Below the pieces are notes generated by a model. That model was not told the origin of the DNA, did no database searches, and saw only the letters and a program-made list of their open reading frames with translations. Of a DNA stretch of 64,000 nt, positions 35,143 to 43,274 are shown piece by piece. The first letter of the stretch is position 1; each line of letters opens with the position of its first letter. The position numbers and the translations under genes are program-made. Source of the stretch: Fibrivirga algicola (lineage in GTDB: Bacteria; Bacteroidota; Bacteroidia; Cytophagales; Spirosomataceae); contig NZ_WAEL01000001.1 of assembly GCF_011742925.1 (NCBI RefSeq), forward strand, positions 62,001 through 126,000, read 5' to 3'.

Positions 35143-37179
35143 TTAGCGGTTCCGACCTCGTTTTTTTGGAGGCGCCTTCTTTACCGGCTTTGCTTTTGGG
35201 GCTGGGGCCGCTGCAATAGTTGTGACCACTTCGCCCACATTACCCGACCGGTCACGTACCTGAATAATCACCTCGGATTCTGGCTCGAACGGCGTTTCAG
35301 GGTCGAGCTTGTCTGACCAGATCAAGGCCCGCTTATAATCGTACTGCATCAGTATCCACTCCCCGTTGACAAATACCCGGAACTGATCGATGCCCGACAG
35401 GTCGTCGCTGATGCGGGCGCTGATGCCTTTACCCGTGACACTGACTACCCGGATGGCGGGGGGCGTTACATCGGTCAGCAGGCCAAACTTACCCAGTTCG
35501 CGGGTCCGGAATTCGATCCGGTTCTTCGTCCAGGTACCGCCAACAAACCGTTGTCGACCACCGGAGAGTGCGTACATTTTCGTCCGCATGGTATCGATGT
35601 TGATCGGTGACGTGGGCGTGAATCGAATGTCGACGAAGTCATTCAACGGAACAGTATTCTGGTTAATCTCCAGGATATTACCTGCCGTTGTTCTGGTAGA
35701 GAGATACAACGTGTCGAACAGCGATTCGGGATTGAAGCGTAGGGTAACATTGCCAGCATCAACGGTCTGGGTGCGTCCCGGAATGATTGCCTGCCGAAAG
35801 TTGAGCGGCAGCCGGCCCCGGCCAACCTGAACTGAGTCGGGCAGCGTTTTGGTCAGATCGATCAGGTAAACCGCCTTGTTGGCGCGGGTGTAGGCAACGG
35901 GAAGCTCAGTTGTCTTTTTGCCGGTGAACAGCAGCGCATTCGGTGGTGCACCGGGTAAGCCCTGCACCGATAGCTTCAGTACGTTGTCGTCGGGAGTGAT
36001 CGTGACGCTGGGAATCGCCTGTACGGTCGCTGCTGAAACGGCGGTTAAAGGTTGGTCAATACTGTCGGTCGCTATGGTCGCCGTTGATTGAGCAGCCGGA
36101 GTAGCCATAGACTCAGGTAGCACCATGAATCGCAGGGTAGTGGCGTGTTCGTAGTTATCGAATAGCGTGACCGTCACCTCGTGGGGTTTGCCGTCGAGCA
36201 GGGGGAGCTTGCCCCGGTAGGTATTGGTCTTGTACAGCGACAGCTTATTTCCGTCGGCCAGGTAACCCCGGTGATAACGCTGACCAGTGAGTTGCTCGGC
36301 TTCGTAGTTCATGTGCACGTTGATGAACCGTGTCTGCTCGTGCGGAAACATGTTCATGTTGTACGCAAATACCTCATTGCCGTCCAGCCTGATTTCCACG
36401 CAGTTCAGTCCGTTGCGGTAAGGCGACCCGTTGGCTTTATCATAGGCCAGCAATTCCAGCCCGAGCAGGCCCGAGCCCGAAATAGGCTGGCTGATCGTAT
36501 AAGTGCCATCCGCCCGGCGAACGGGTGTGAATACCTGCCGCTGAAACTCGCCGTTTAACCGCGAATTGGGCGTCATAGTCCGAATGGCGATTCGCTCGAA
36601 GTAGGGGGGCACATCGTCTGATAGTTCGGGGAATCCGTACAGCAACGGATTCAGCAGGTTGTCTTTCGGGTCACGCACTTCAAAATGCAAATGCGGCCCG
36701 CCCGACCCGCCCGTGTTCCCCGATAGGGCAATGATTTCGCCTTTCGCCACTGGAAACTCGTTGGGCCTGGGCTTCAGGTCGATCTCGAAGGTTTTGTTGG
36801 CGTACTGGTTCTCACGCAGGTACGTACCCAGCGTATCGTTCAGCGTTTTCAGGTGACCGTATACCGTTGTGAGTCCGTTCGGATGTTTCAGGAAAATAAC
36901 GTTTCCGTAGCCGCCCGTAAATACGGCAATGCGCGACACGTACCCGTCAGCGGCGGCCCGTACAGGGAGGCCCTCCACGCCGCCCGTTCGAATGTCGAGG
37001 CCGGCGTGAAAGTGGTTGCCCCGCAAATCGCCCATGCCGCCCGAAAGCGATCCTGCCTGACCCGGATTGATAGGAAACAGCAGATAACCGGGTTGAATCA
37101 GCGAGGGCAGTGGCTTGCTCGCTTGCCCAAACAACAGGCCGGGCAGTAGCGTCAGCAGGAGAATGTGGTGAACTTTCAA
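35143..37179 (-). CDS. M23 family peptidoglycan endopeptidase
   Basis: A 678-residue secreted protein with a signal peptide (LLLTLLPGLLFGQ). The LytM-type zinc domain is near the N-terminus: His58 and Asp62 in HFHAGLDI, VYGHLKTLN, and the HLHFEV motif. It is followed by long beta domains of unknown role, and a basic tail (KAKPVKKAPPKKRG). Such enzymes cut peptide cross-links in the cell wall. The catalytic domain at the N-terminus with a large C-terminal extension is the Bacteroidota pattern. It precedes bcp by 30 bases on the same strand. Confidence 0.92.
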   Translation of the reverse strand: MKVHHILLLTLLPGLLFGQASKPLPSLIQPGYLLFPINPGQAGSLSGGMGDLRGNHFHAGLDIRTGGVEGLPVRAAADGYVSRIAVFTGGYGNVIFLKHPNGLTTVYGHLKTLNDTLGTYLRENQYANKTFEIDLKPRPNEFPVAKGEIIALSGNTGGSGGPHLHFEVRDPKDNLLNPLLYGFPELSDDVPPYFERIAIRTMTPNSRLNGEFQRQVFTPVRRADGTYTISQPISGSGLLGLELLAYDKANGSPYRNGLNCVEIRLDGNEVFAYNMNMFPHEQTRFINVHMNYEAEQLTGQRYHRGYLADGNKLSLYKTNTYRGKLPLLDGKPHEVTVTLFDNYEHATTLRFMVLPESMATPAAQSTATIATDSIDQPLTAVSAATVQAIPSVTITPDDNVLKLSVQGLPGAPPNALLFTGKKTTELPVAYTRANKAVYLIDLTKTLPDSVQVGRGRLPLNFRQAIIPGRTQTVDAGNVTLRFNPESLFDTLYLSTRTTAGNILEINQNTVPLNDFVDIRFTPTSPINIDTMRTKMYALSGGRQRFVGGTWTKNRIEFRTRELGKFGLLTDVTPPAIRVVSVTGKGISARISDDLSGIDQFRVFVNGEWILMQYDYKRALIWSDKLDPETPFEPESEVIIQVRDRSGNVGEVVTTIAAAPAPKAKPVKKAPPKKRGRNR

Positions 37180-37244
37180 ATCGTCAATCAGTAATGATAG
37201 GTACAGGCAAGAACGGCTTTAGTCCTCACGAGCGTCTGAAAATT

Positions 37245-37856
37245 TTACTTTACGCCAAAATTCAGCATCTCACGGCCTTCGAGAGAGGCCACCAGCCGAT
37301 CGCCGATCTGTACGGGACCCACACCTTTGGGTGTCCCGGTAAATAGGATGTCGCCTTTCTGAAGCAGGAAGTAGCGCGACACGTAGGCGATCAGGAAATC
37401 GATCCGGAAGAGCATCAGGCTGGTGTTGCTCTGCTGGCGCATTTCGCCATTGATTGCCAAGTCAAAATTCAGGTTTTGCAGGTCGGCAAATTCCGTTTTT
37501 GGAATAAACTCCGAAACGGGAGCCGAGCCGTTGAAGGCTTTGGCCAACTCCCAGGGCAGCCCTTTCGCCTTAAGTTTGCTTTGTACATCGCGGGCCGTAA
37601 AATCGATGCCCAGGCCTATTTCATCGTAGTATTTGTGCGCAAACCGCTCTTCGATGTTTTTTCCCACGCGGTTGATCTTCACCAGTACCTCAACTTCGTG
37701 GTGAACGTCGGTTGAGAAATCGGGGTAAAAGAATGGTGCGTTGCGGTACAAAATGGCCGTTTCAGGCTTCAGGAAAATGACCGGATCACCCGACTGTTCG
37801 TTGTTCAATTCCTGAATGTGCTCCACATAATTGCGGCCAACTGCAATGATTTTCAT
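37245..37856 (-). CDS. Fumarylacetoacetate hydrolase (FAH) family protein
   Basis: A 203-residue protein that is essentially the FAH catalytic domain: KIIAVGRNYVEH, FLKPETAILY, HHEVEVLVKI (metal Glu residues), LGIDFTARDVQ, GDILFTGTPKGVGPV. Enzymes of this fold cleave C-C bonds in fumarylacetoacetate, acylpyruvates or oxaloacetate. Size and sequence fit acylpyruvase/oxaloacetate-decarboxylase types better than true FAH. Cytoplasmic. A promoter is visible upstream. Confidence 0.92.
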   Translation of the reverse strand: MKIIAVGRNYVEHIQELNNEQSGDPVIFLKPETAILYRNAPFFYPDFSTDVHHEVEVLVKINRVGKNIEERFAHKYYDEIGLGIDFTARDVQSKLKAKGLPWELAKAFNGSAPVSEFIPKTEFADLQNLNFDLAINGEMRQQSNTSLMLFRIDFLIAYVSRYFLLQKGDILFTGTPKGVGPVQIGDRLVASLEGREMLNFGVK

Positions 37857-37925
37857 AGTGATTTGGGCGATTCGAGATCAGAATGCTCCTGGTTAAACAG
37901 AGAAAGTAGGCGAAGCGAACGCCTG

Positions 37926-37959
37926 CAAAACTAAACCATAACGCCGCCCGCTCGTCAAA
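37926..37959 (-). promoter_or_regulatory. Bacteroidota-type promoter of the FAH gene
   Basis: On the minus strand TTTG (37959-37956) is followed after 22 bases by TAGTTTTG (37933-37926), an exact TAnnTTTG match. Transcription would start near 37919, about 63 bases before the start codon at 37856. Confidence 0.52.
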
Positions 37960-38050
37960 AGCAGTAAACAAAACGGCGATTGCGACTGTACGTATACGGT
38001 AGGATACAACGCCTATGCGAATTGTCCAACGAACATAATTCACGAACACG

Positions 38051-38869
38051 ATGAAAAAGTTAATTGTAGGAATGGTGGCCATTGGGTTACTGGTTGGCTG
38101 CCAGACGGTTCCGTTGTCGGGCCGAAAGCAGCTGGCGCTGGTGTCCAATGCCGAATTGCTGCCGATGAGTTTCCAAAGTTACCAGGGTGTGCTGGATACG
38201 AGCCGGGTGGTTCGGAGTAGCAGCCAGGCTGAGATGGTGCAACGTGTGGGGAATCGCCTGCGGCAGGCCATGGAAAGCTATATGAACAGCAACGGCTATG
38301 GCGAACGCCTGGCCGGATACCAGTGGGAGTTTGCCTTGATTGAAAGTCCGCAGATCAACGCCTGGTGTATGCCGGGGGGCAAGGTGGCTTTTTACACCGG
38401 TATTTTGCCCTATACGCAAAACGAAGCTGGTGCAGCAGCCGTAATGGGCCACGAGATTTCGCACGCCATTGCCGAGCATGGCCGCGAACGGATGAGCGAA
38501 GGCTTACTGTCGAACGGCCTGCTACAAGCGGGACAGGCGTTTGCCGGTTCGCGGGCGCAGCAGAATCCGAGTGCTACCAAAGCCGTGTTATTGCAGGCCG
38601 TGGGTGTAGCCTTGCCGGTTGCCTATCAGGTAGGCCGGGAATTGCCGCATAGCCGCGCGCAGGAGTCGGAAGCCGATAAACTGGGCCTGATTTTCATGGC
38701 GATGGCCGGGTATGATCCTGCCGAAGCCATCAACTTCTGGGGACGTATGGCTAAAGCAGGTGGCGGCAACAAGCCCCCCGAGTTTCTGTCGACGCACCCA
38801 TCTGATGCCCGCCGGATTGCTGACCTGCAAAAGCTGCTTCCTGAAGCCCGGAAGTATTATAAAGGGTAA
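38051..38869 (+). CDS. M48 family metallopeptidase lipoprotein
   Basis: A 272-residue lipoprotein (lipobox IGLLVGCQT, Cys17) with zinc motif HEISH (His134, Glu135, His138) and third ligand Glu in SRAQESEADKLGL. It matches the LoiP/BepA-type periplasmic M48 group without TPR repeats. These proteases act in outer-membrane quality control. It is followed by a 35-bp perfect inverted repeat. Confidence 0.93.
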   Translation: MKKLIVGMVAIGLLVGCQTVPLSGRKQLALVSNAELLPMSFQSYQGVLDTSRVVRSSSQAEMVQRVGNRLRQAMESYMNSNGYGERLAGYQWEFALIESPQINAWCMPGGKVAFYTGILPYTQNEAGAAAVMGHEISHAIAEHGRERMSEGLLSNGLLQAGQAFAGSRAQQNPSATKAVLLQAVGVALPVAYQVGRELPHSRAQESEADKLGLIFMAMAGYDPAEAINFWGRMAKAGGGNKPPEFLSTHPSDARRIADLQKLLPEARKYYKG

Positions 38870-38877
38870 GAGTTCAG

Positions 38878-38954
38878 GTCGACTGACTACACAAATAGCC
38901 CGCTGCCAACTAAAATAACTAGTTGGCAGCGGGCTATTTGTGTAGTCAGTCGAC
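38878..38954. repeat. 35-bp perfect inverted repeat between convergent genes
   Basis: Arms 38878-38912 and 38920-38954 are exact complements over 35 bases with a 7-base loop. The arm includes TAGCCCGCTGCCAACTA. It begins nine bases after the M48 stop and ends 31 bases before the stop of the convergent esterase gene, so it can act in both directions. It is the strongest stem in the window. No T-run is adjacent. Confidence 0.85.
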
Positions 38955-38985
38955 TGGCAGTTCCCGGGATGCCTCAGGTATGTGG

Positions 38986-39681
38986 CTACGACTGTTGCTG
39001 CACCAGTGGGCCAATGATTTTCCAGACGGTTTCAGTCACAATGCGATGCCCCTGCACGTTGGGATGGATCCCGTCGGCCTGGTTGAGTTTAGGATTGCCA
39101 CCCACGTTTTCGAGCAGGAACGGAATCAGCACGGCTTTATTTTTGTCGGCCAGTTCCTTGAAAATGCCCCGGAACTCATTGGTGTAGGCTTTCCCCAGGT
39201 TAGGCGGAATCTGCATACCGGCGATAACGATACGCGCCGCCGGGTTCTTCAGCCGGACGGTGTCGATGATGGCCTGTAGGTTCTCGCGCGATGACTTTAG
39301 TGGAATACCCCGTAAACCGTCGTTGCCGCCCAGTTCAAGCACGAAAATGTCGGCTGGTTGACGCAATACCCAACCCACGCGGCTACGCCCACCAGCGGTT
39401 GTTTCGCCACTAAGACCGGCATTGACTACCCGGTAGGGGAGTCCTAGTGAGTCGATACGCGCGCCGATCCGGTTCGGAAACGCGTCGGCCGTGTTGTCGA
39501 GGCCGTAGCCCGCAGCGAGGCTGTTTCCGAAGAAAACGATGACTTTCTTGTTGTCGGTAGTGGCAGCGGTGGCTACACTGTCGGATGAGGTGGTACCGGT
39601 TTGGGCAGTTTCTGTTTTTGAGTTGCAGCTTAGGCAAAAAACGAGGCCCAGCAAAGGCGCGAAACGGGCAATCAAATGCAT
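38986..39681 (-). CDS. TesA-like SGNH esterase/lysophospholipase lipoprotein
   Basis: A 231-residue protein with a lipobox (LVFCLSCNSK). SGNH blocks are FFGNSLAAGYGL (block I, catalytic Ser; Asn replaces the Asp of GDSL), NAGLSGETT, LELGGNDGLRG and DGIHPNVQGH (catalytic Asp and His). It matches the TesA/arylesterase group, which hydrolyses acyl esters or thioesters in the periplasm. It is divergent from an ABC ATPase and its FtsX-like permease, the same neighbourhood as tesA-ybbA-ybbP in enterobacteria. Confidence 0.9.
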   Translation of the reverse strand: MHLIARFAPLLGLVFCLSCNSKTETAQTGTTSSDSVATAATTDNKKVIVFFGNSLAAGYGLDNTADAFPNRIGARIDSLGLPYRVVNAGLSGETTAGGRSRVGWVLRQPADIFVLELGGNDGLRGIPLKSSRENLQAIIDTVRLKNPAARIVIAGMQIPPNLGKAYTNEFRGIFKELADKNKAVLIPFLLENVGGNPKLNQADGIHPNVQGHRIVTETVWKIIGPLVQQQS

Positions 39682-39914
39682 AGTAGTGATGACATTGGTC
39701 GTTGCTCTATCAAACCCCGAAAGTCTGCTTAACGTTTACGGGTGCGTGTCTCGCCAAGCAATACCCGCACTGCAAAAGCTGTCATTTTTACCGATAAGCC
39801 ATCCATTGCGACCGATCTGCCTAATTCTGACTGGTTCCGTGACGAAAACGACCCTGCCGTGGTTATACGTCAAGACCCGGCAGCATGCGCCCCGTTCACT
39901 ATACAACCTGATTT

Positions 39915-40595
39915 ATGAGTTTACGCGTCGAAAACCTGACGAAGACCTACCAGAGTGCGGGTCAGACACTTACTGTACTCCACGACGTTTCTTTTGATTT
40001 GCAGCCCGGCGACAGCTTCGCCATTGTTGGCCCTAGCGGTAGCGGCAAAACTACCCTGCTTGGCCTCTGCGCCGGCCTCGACCGTGCCTCATCAGGTAGC
40101 GTGTGGCTCAACGGCGTACAGCTCGACAGCCTGAACGAAGACCAGCGGGCGGCGGTGCGCAACCAGCACGTTGGCTTTATCTTCCAGAACTTTCAGCTGT
40201 TGCCCACCCTCACTGCCCTCGAAAACGTGATGGTGCCCCTCGAACTGCGCGGTACACGCGGCGCCGAGCGCATTGCCCGCGACCTACTTGGCCGCGTTGG
40301 CCTGGGCGATCGGGGACATCACTACCCGTTGCAGCTATCTGGCGGCGAACAACAGCGTGTATCGCTGGCCAGAGCGTTCTCGAACCGACCGGCTATTCTG
40401 TTTGCCGATGAGCCCACCGGAAACCTCGATGAAGACACCAGCATCACGGTCGAAAATCTGCTGTTCGATTTGAACCGCGAGGCGGGCACCACGCTCGTAA
40501 TCGTTACGCACGACCTCGACCTGGCCGCCAAAACCCAGCGTATGATCCGCATCCGCGGTGGTCATGTAGTTGAAGATACCCTCCAGACACGTTAA
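39915..40595 (+). CDS. ybbA: ABC transporter ATP-binding protein, YbbA-like
   Basis: A 226-residue ATPase: Walker A GPSGSGKTT, Q-loop FIFQNFQLLP, signature [12 protein letters not shown], Walker B ILFADEPTGNLD and H-loop VTHDLDLA. It is of the LolD/MacB group and is followed by its FtsX-like permease, with a hairpin in the 81-base gap. Opposite the tesA-like gene it reproduces the tesA/ybbAP layout, so the symbol rests on neighbourhood as well as sequence. Confidence 0.9.
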   Translation: MSLRVENLTKTYQSAGQTLTVLHDVSFDLQPGDSFAIVGPSGSGKTTLLGLCAGLDRASSGSVWLNGVQLDSLNEDQRAAVRNQHVGFIFQNFQLLPTLTALENVMVPLELRGTRGAERIARDLLGRVGLGDRGHHYPLQLSGGEQQRVSLARAFSNRPAILFADEPTGNLDEDTSITVENLLFDLNREAGTTLVIVTHDLDLAAKTQRMIRIRGGHVVEDTLQTR

Positions 40596-40597
40596 CA

Positions 40598-40667
40598 GTT
40601 TGCTGTTTGTCGTTGCGCTGCTAGCCTACCAGCCGGTGAAGTAGCAGCGCAACGACAAACAGCAAAC
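40598..40667. repeat. 26-bp perfect inverted repeat, GTTGCGCTGC family
   Basis: Arms 40598-40623 and 40642-40667 are exact complements over 26 bases around an 18-base loop. The arm reads GTTTGCTGTTTGTCGTTGCG then CTGCTA. It begins two bases after the ybbA stop and ends nine bases before the permease start, inside what should be one operon, so it may tune expression of the permease rather than end transcription. Relatives lie at 13374, 31065 and 54071. Confidence 0.85.
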
Positions 40668-40676
40668 CACCTTCCT

Positions 40677-43193
40677 ATGAACTTCATCTTAAATACTGCC
40701 TGGCGGGATAGTCGGCGGAGTCGGCAGCGGCTGTTGCTGTTTATGTCGGCCATTGTGCTGGGCATTGCGGCGCTGGTTGCCATCAATTCATTTGGCGATA
40801 ACCTGGCCCGTAGCATCGACGAGCAGGCGCAGGAACTGCTGGGGGCCGACCTCACCGTAACGGCTTCGGCAGCGCCATCGCAGAAAATGAAAAACCTATT
40901 GCAGGGAATCGGTGCTGAACGGAGCAGCGAAACGGCGTTTGCGTCGATGGTGCTGTTTCCGCGGTCGGGTGGGGTTCGGCTGGCGCAGGTCAAGGCGCTG
41001 GAAGGTCGTTTCCCTTATTATGGTACGTGGGAGGTTCAACCTGCTTCGGCTATTGCGCAGTTCCGAACGAACAGCGAACGGGTAGCTCTGGTTGACGATG
41101 CGCTGCTGGTGCAATTCGGGGTCAACGTGGGCGATTCGGTACGGGTGGGCGAGGTAGTGTTTCGGGTAGCCGGACGCGTCCTGAAAACACCTGGTGCTAC
41201 GGCAGCTACGGCGGCGGTGGCACCCACGGTATTCGTGCCGGCAACGTACCTGAACCAGACCGGACTGTTGCAGAAAGGCAGCCGCGTCAACTATAAATAC
41301 TACTACAAGTTTGCGAAGAACACCGACGTACCTGCGCTGGTGAAGCGCCTGGAGCCTACGCTCGACAAGGCCGGCCTAAACTCCGACACCGTTGACAATC
41401 GGAAACGCCAGACAGGCCGTGCCTTCGCCGATCTTACCCGCTTCCTGAATCTGGTATCATTCGTGGCGCTGCTGCTGGGTTGTGTGGGTGTAGCTAGCGC
41501 GGTGCAACTATATGTAAAAGAGAAGATTACGTCGGTATCTATTCTGCGAACGCTGGGAGCTAGCGGCTGGCAAGCATTCCTGATCTTCCTGATACAAACC
41601 GCCGTTATGGGTCTCGGTGGTGCCGTTCTGGGTGCCGCGCTGGGGTCGTTATTGCAGTGGTTGATGCCGATTGTCTTTGGTTCGTTCCTTCCCGTTGAAG
41701 TAAGCGTTGCTATTTCGTGGCCCGCCATTGGGCAGGGAATCATCACGGGCTTGCTCATTGCCCTGTTGTTCGCCGCCCTACCGTTGTTATTGATTCGAAA
41801 AATATCCCCCCTGCGCACATTACGCGCCTCATTGGAGGCCGACGTATCGGGTCGTGATCCGCTGCGGTGGGTCGTCTTCGGGTTAATCGCCTTGTTCGTT
41901 TTCGGCTTCGCTTACTGGCAAACCCGTGACTGGAAGCTAGCTGGTGGCTTTACTGCCGGTATGGCCGTGAGTTTTCTGGTGCTGACGGGTATGGGCTTGG
42001 CGCTGATGGCCGTGGTGCGCCGGTTCTTCCCCCGGTCGTGGAGTTTCGTGTGGCGGCAGAGTCTGGCCAATCTGTATCGTCCCCAAAACCAGACGCTTAT
42101 TCTGCTGGTATCTATCGGACTGGGCGCGTTCCTGATCACCACGCTGTACCTCACCCAGACGCTGTTGCTGGGTCGCGTGCAATTCTCGGCTAGCGGGCAG
42201 CAACCCAACATGGTGCTGTTTGATATTCAGCGCGAGCAAACGGCGGGTGTGCGCGATTTGGTTACACAATCGGGGTTGCCAGTCATGCAGCAGGTACCCA
42301 TCGTGACCATGCGGCTCGAAAGCATCAACGGGCGCGGACTGGCGGCTATTCGTAAAGACACGTCGTTACACATACCCGAGTGGGCGTTGAACCGTGAATA
42401 CCGCGTGACCTACCGCGACTCGCTGATTGCGTCTGAAAAACTCAGCTCAGGCAAGTCGCAGGTGATGATTGCCGGTGTACCGGCCGTGACGTTTGAAGAC
42501 GATTTCATGAAGCGGCTCCACCTGAAACTGGGTGATAAACTGACGTTTAACGTACAGGGTGCACCCATCGAAACCATCGTTGGCGGCACGCGTACCGTCG
42601 ACTGGAACCGGGTGCAGACCAATTTCCTGGTTGTGTTTCCGACTGGTGTGCTCGAGCAGGCCCCGCAGTTCAGCGTGCTGATGACGCGCGTGCCCACTAC
42701 TGAGAAGTCGGCCACGTTTCAGCGGGCCCTGGTCGCCAAATTTCCCAATGTGTCGGCGATCGACCTCGGCCTGATCCTGAAAACGCTGGACGATATTCTG
42801 AGCAAAATCTCGTTTGTGATCCGGTTTATGGCCCTATTCAGCATCCTGACGGGTCTGCTGGTGCTAAGCAGCTCGGTCATCATCAGCAAGTTTCAGCGCA
42901 TGCAGGAAAGTGTGTTGCTCCGTACGCTGGGTGCCAGCCGCCGACAGATCCTCCGCATCACGCTAGTTGAATATGGCTTACTGGGCTTGCTGGCTTCGCT
43001 GTCGGGGATTGTCTTGTCGGTGATTGGTACGTGGGTGCTGGCCAGGTACGTCTTTGAGATGCCTTATGCACCAACCGTATGGCCGTTGCTGGCCGTTGTT
43101 GGGACCGTTACTGGCCTGACCATGCTGATCGGCCTGCTCAACAGCCGCGACGTACTAAGCCGCCCCCCACTGGAAGTACTCCGCTCAGAGTAA
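40677..43193 (+). CDS. ybbP: FtsX-like ABC permease, YbbP-like
   Basis: An 838-residue inner-membrane permease with an N-terminal helix (LFMSAIVLGIAALVAINSFG), a large periplasmic MacB-PCD-like domain, then two FtsX modules (about 250-400 and 700-830) separated by further helices and a second soluble domain. Length matches E. coli YbbP (about 800). With YbbA it may extrude or relocate lipids or lipoproteins rather than import solutes; the substrate is unknown. Convergent with the DUF885 gene through an inverted repeat. Confidence 0.9.
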   Translation: MNFILNTAWRDSRRSRQRLLLFMSAIVLGIAALVAINSFGDNLARSIDEQAQELLGADLTVTASAAPSQKMKNLLQGIGAERSSETAFASMVLFPRSGGVRLAQVKALEGRFPYYGTWEVQPASAIAQFRTNSERVALVDDALLVQFGVNVGDSVRVGEVVFRVAGRVLKTPGATAATAAVAPTVFVPATYLNQTGLLQKGSRVNYKYYYKFAKNTDVPALVKRLEPTLDKAGLNSDTVDNRKRQTGRAFADLTRFLNLVSFVALLLGCVGVASAVQLYVKEKITSVSILRTLGASGWQAFLIFLIQTAVMGLGGAVLGAALGSLLQWLMPIVFGSFLPVEVSVAISWPAIGQGIITGLLIALLFAALPLLLIRKISPLRTLRASLEADVSGRDPLRWVVFGLIALFVFGFAYWQTRDWKLAGGFTAGMAVSFLVLTGMGLALMAVVRRFFPRSWSFVWRQSLANLYRPQNQTLILLVSIGLGAFLITTLYLTQTLLLGRVQFSASGQQPNMVLFDIQREQTAGVRDLVTQSGLPVMQQVPIVTMRLESINGRGLAAIRKDTSLHIPEWALNREYRVTYRDSLIASEKLSSGKSQVMIAGVPAVTFEDDFMKRLHLKLGDKLTFNVQGAPIETIVGGTRTVDWNRVQTNFLVVFPTGVLEQAPQFSVLMTRVPTTEKSATFQRALVAKFPNVSAIDLGLILKTLDDILSKISFVIRFMALFSILTGLLVLSSSVIISKFQRMQESVLLRTLGASRRQILRITLVEYGLLGLLASLSGIVLSVIGTWVLARYVFEMPYAPTVWPLLAVVGTVTGLTMLIGLLNSRDVLSRPPLEVLRSE

Positions 43194-43209
43194 ATTGCTC
43201 CGTTGGGGG

Positions 43210-43263
43210 AGGTTGTGTGTGGTGTATAGCTTATAGCGCGAAGCCATACACCACACACAACCT
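43210..43263. repeat. 18-bp inverted repeat between convergent ybbP-like and DUF885 genes
   Basis: Arms AGGTTGTGTGTGGTGTAT (43210-43227) and its complement (43246-43263) pair perfectly over 18 bases. It lies 16 bases after the permease stop and 11 bases before the DUF885 stop. A bidirectional transcript end is the simplest reading. The arm has a GTGT run unlike the other elements. Confidence 0.75.
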
Positions 43264-43274
43264 GCTATATCCGG

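Noticed and set aside
39645-39681. Asn in place of Asp in block I (GNSL) of the TesA-like protein as a sign of inactivity
   Set aside because: The catalytic Ser, Asn, Asp and His blocks are all intact, and the Asp of GDSL is not itself catalytic.
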